Position numbers and translations under genes: made by a program. From contig SVHF01000017.1 of NCBI GenBank assembly GCA_015055975.1, forward strand, positions 1-40,997: DNA of 40,997 nt, written 5' to 3'. The notes beneath the pieces were generated by a model. It was given only the letters and a program-made list of their open reading frames with translations. It was not told where the DNA came from and did no database searches. This DNA is from Clostridiales bacterium (GTDB lineage: Bacteria; Bacillota; Clostridia; Christensenellales; UBA3700). Below, one piece after another: positions 40,190-40,997 of the stretch. The number at the start of each line of letters is the position of its first letter. Position 1 is the first letter of the stretch.

Positions 40190-40900
40190 ATGACAAGTCC
40201 TAGCGTTAAGCAAGCATATTCATTGTTAGTAGAAAGATGCAATGTAATGTTGAATTCAAAATTCATCATGTCATCTAACTGTATTGCAAGCATCTTAAAA
40301 GTCATTGCTTCTGTTCCTTGCTTAACTAATTACTTAATTAAATGTTCACAAGATTTTTCTTTTGATAAATGTATGGATCAAGCAACAAAGACATCTAAGT
40401 TTACGTTGCCTGATGATTCTAAAACTGTTGTAGCATTCATTACAGAAATGCTATATAAGTTCGATAGAAAAGACATCGATTTAACAAAGTTCATAAAAAT
40501 ATACTATCCAGAAAAGAATTTTGAGGGAAGTTATAAGACATTCTGTCAAGAAATTATAACTCCATATCTTTTAGCATTTAGCACGATTACACATGATGAA
40601 GATGTAGAAGATGCAAAGCCTGCTACATCAGTTGGCGTTTTTGATGCAGCAAGAACTCAAGTTACTCAATATATCTTAGCTTTAAATGAACACGTTACAA
40701 ACGATGAATCTTTAAAGGATGAAAAAAAGAAAGATTATCTTTTAATGTTAAATGGGCTTTATTATGCATTTGAAAAAGATAATGCAAAAATGATAAAGGT
40801 TGTATTTGTTGGATTAAAGAGCGTTATGGCTTCATATAAGCCAGGCGTTTCATACATAACAGCAATAGAGAAGATTCTTCAATCTTACGCAGTAATTTAA
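40190..40900 (+). CDS. Unrecognised helical protein, 236 residues
   Basis: The protein has no signal peptide, no evident membrane segment and no motif I recognise. It is predominantly helical by composition, with four cysteines in its first 60 residues (C17, C30, C43, C51) and another (C60) in F-D-K-C-M-D. A two-part layout is suggested: residues 1-125, then an acidic linker around 130-143 (H-D-E-D-V-E-D-A-K-P-A), then 145-236. It is a single-gene unit with its own promoter, strong SD and terminator. It may be a lineage-specific protein. Confidence 0.7.
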   Translation: MTSPSVKQAYSLLVERCNVMLNSKFIMSSNCIASILKVIASVPCLTNYLIKCSQDFSFDKCMDQATKTSKFTLPDDSKTVVAFITEMLYKFDRKDIDLTKFIKIYYPEKNFEGSYKTFCQEIITPYLLAFSTITHDEDVEDAKPATSVGVFDAARTQVTQYILALNEHVTNDESLKDEKKKDYLLMLNGLYYAFEKDNAKMIKVVFVGLKSVMASYKPGVSYITAIEKILQSYAVI

Positions 40901-40923
40901 CAAAGTTAAAAGCAATAAATAAG

Positions 40924-40967
40924 GGGCTGTTAAAAAACTTAATATTTTTTAGCAGCTCTTTTTCTTT
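40924..40967 (+). terminator. Intrinsic terminator after the last gene
   Basis: A 14-bp stem (40924-40937 with 40945-40958, two G-U pairs) with a 7-nt loop is followed by TTTTTCTTT. The remaining bases to 40997 show no gene. Confidence 0.9.
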
Positions 40968-40997
40968 GCATAAAATAGGTTTTTTAACAAGCTTCGC

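Overview
The window looks like a chromosomal segment of an AT-rich, low-GC Bacillota (clostridial-type) bacterium, probably an uncultured gut or host-associated lineage. The evidence is the Firmicutes-specific gene set (hprK, Asp23/fakA, DUF4364, PyrDB/PyrK, PcrA), standard stop codons, SD motifs of the AGGAGG type and sigma-A-like promoters. No tRNA, rRNA, CRISPR array, insertion sequence or phage gene was recognised.

Region 1 (1-1650): an NfeD-like/SPFH (stomatin) membrane pair with its own promoter and a strong terminator. Region 2 (1650-5540): an accessory pair. It holds an 897-residue lipoprotein with InlB-type B-repeats and a DUF6273/C-type-lectin-like tip, followed by an unrecognised 249-residue protein that looks like a metallo-beta-lactamase fold without its metal ligands. 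The last ~130 bp of the lipoprotein gene are GC-rich and A-poor, and nearly all codons there end in C or T, as in the variable region of a diversity-generating retroelement (DGR). No reverse transcriptase or template repeat lies in the window. Region 3 (5540-9692): pcrA and ligA. pcrA has an extended -10 so close to its ATG that the mRNA is probably leaderless.

Region 4 (9693-18530): a pyrimidine operon, pyrC-carB-pyrK-pyrD-pyrF-pyrE-pyrB, behind a PyrR-type leader. The leader has one PyrR loop controlling an attenuator and a second loop whose lower stem would sequester the pyrC SD. carA is absent from the operon. PyrB carries a C-terminal PyrI-type zinc domain without the PyrI nucleotide-binding domain. 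Region 5 (18531-19775): a solitary AAA-type ATPase with its own promoter and tandem hairpins. Region 6 (19839-30052): a tightly packed housekeeping operon, yicC-gmk-rpoZ-coaBC-priA-def-fmt-rsmB-rlmN-rsgA-rpe, with many 1-14 nt overlaps. It follows the Bacillus order but lacks remA and the prpC-prkC pair.

Region 7 (30053-36400): divergent rpmB (minus) and asp23-fakA-recG, then uvrC on its own, apparently leaderless, promoter. Region 8 (36400-40997): a Cof-type HAD phosphatase, then hprK coupled to a 60-residue microprotein and a multi-pass membrane protein. A convergent minus-strand pair follows, an HPr-like protein without the active-site His (Crh-like) and a DUF4364 protein. Last is an unrecognised helical 236-residue protein with its own promoter and terminator.
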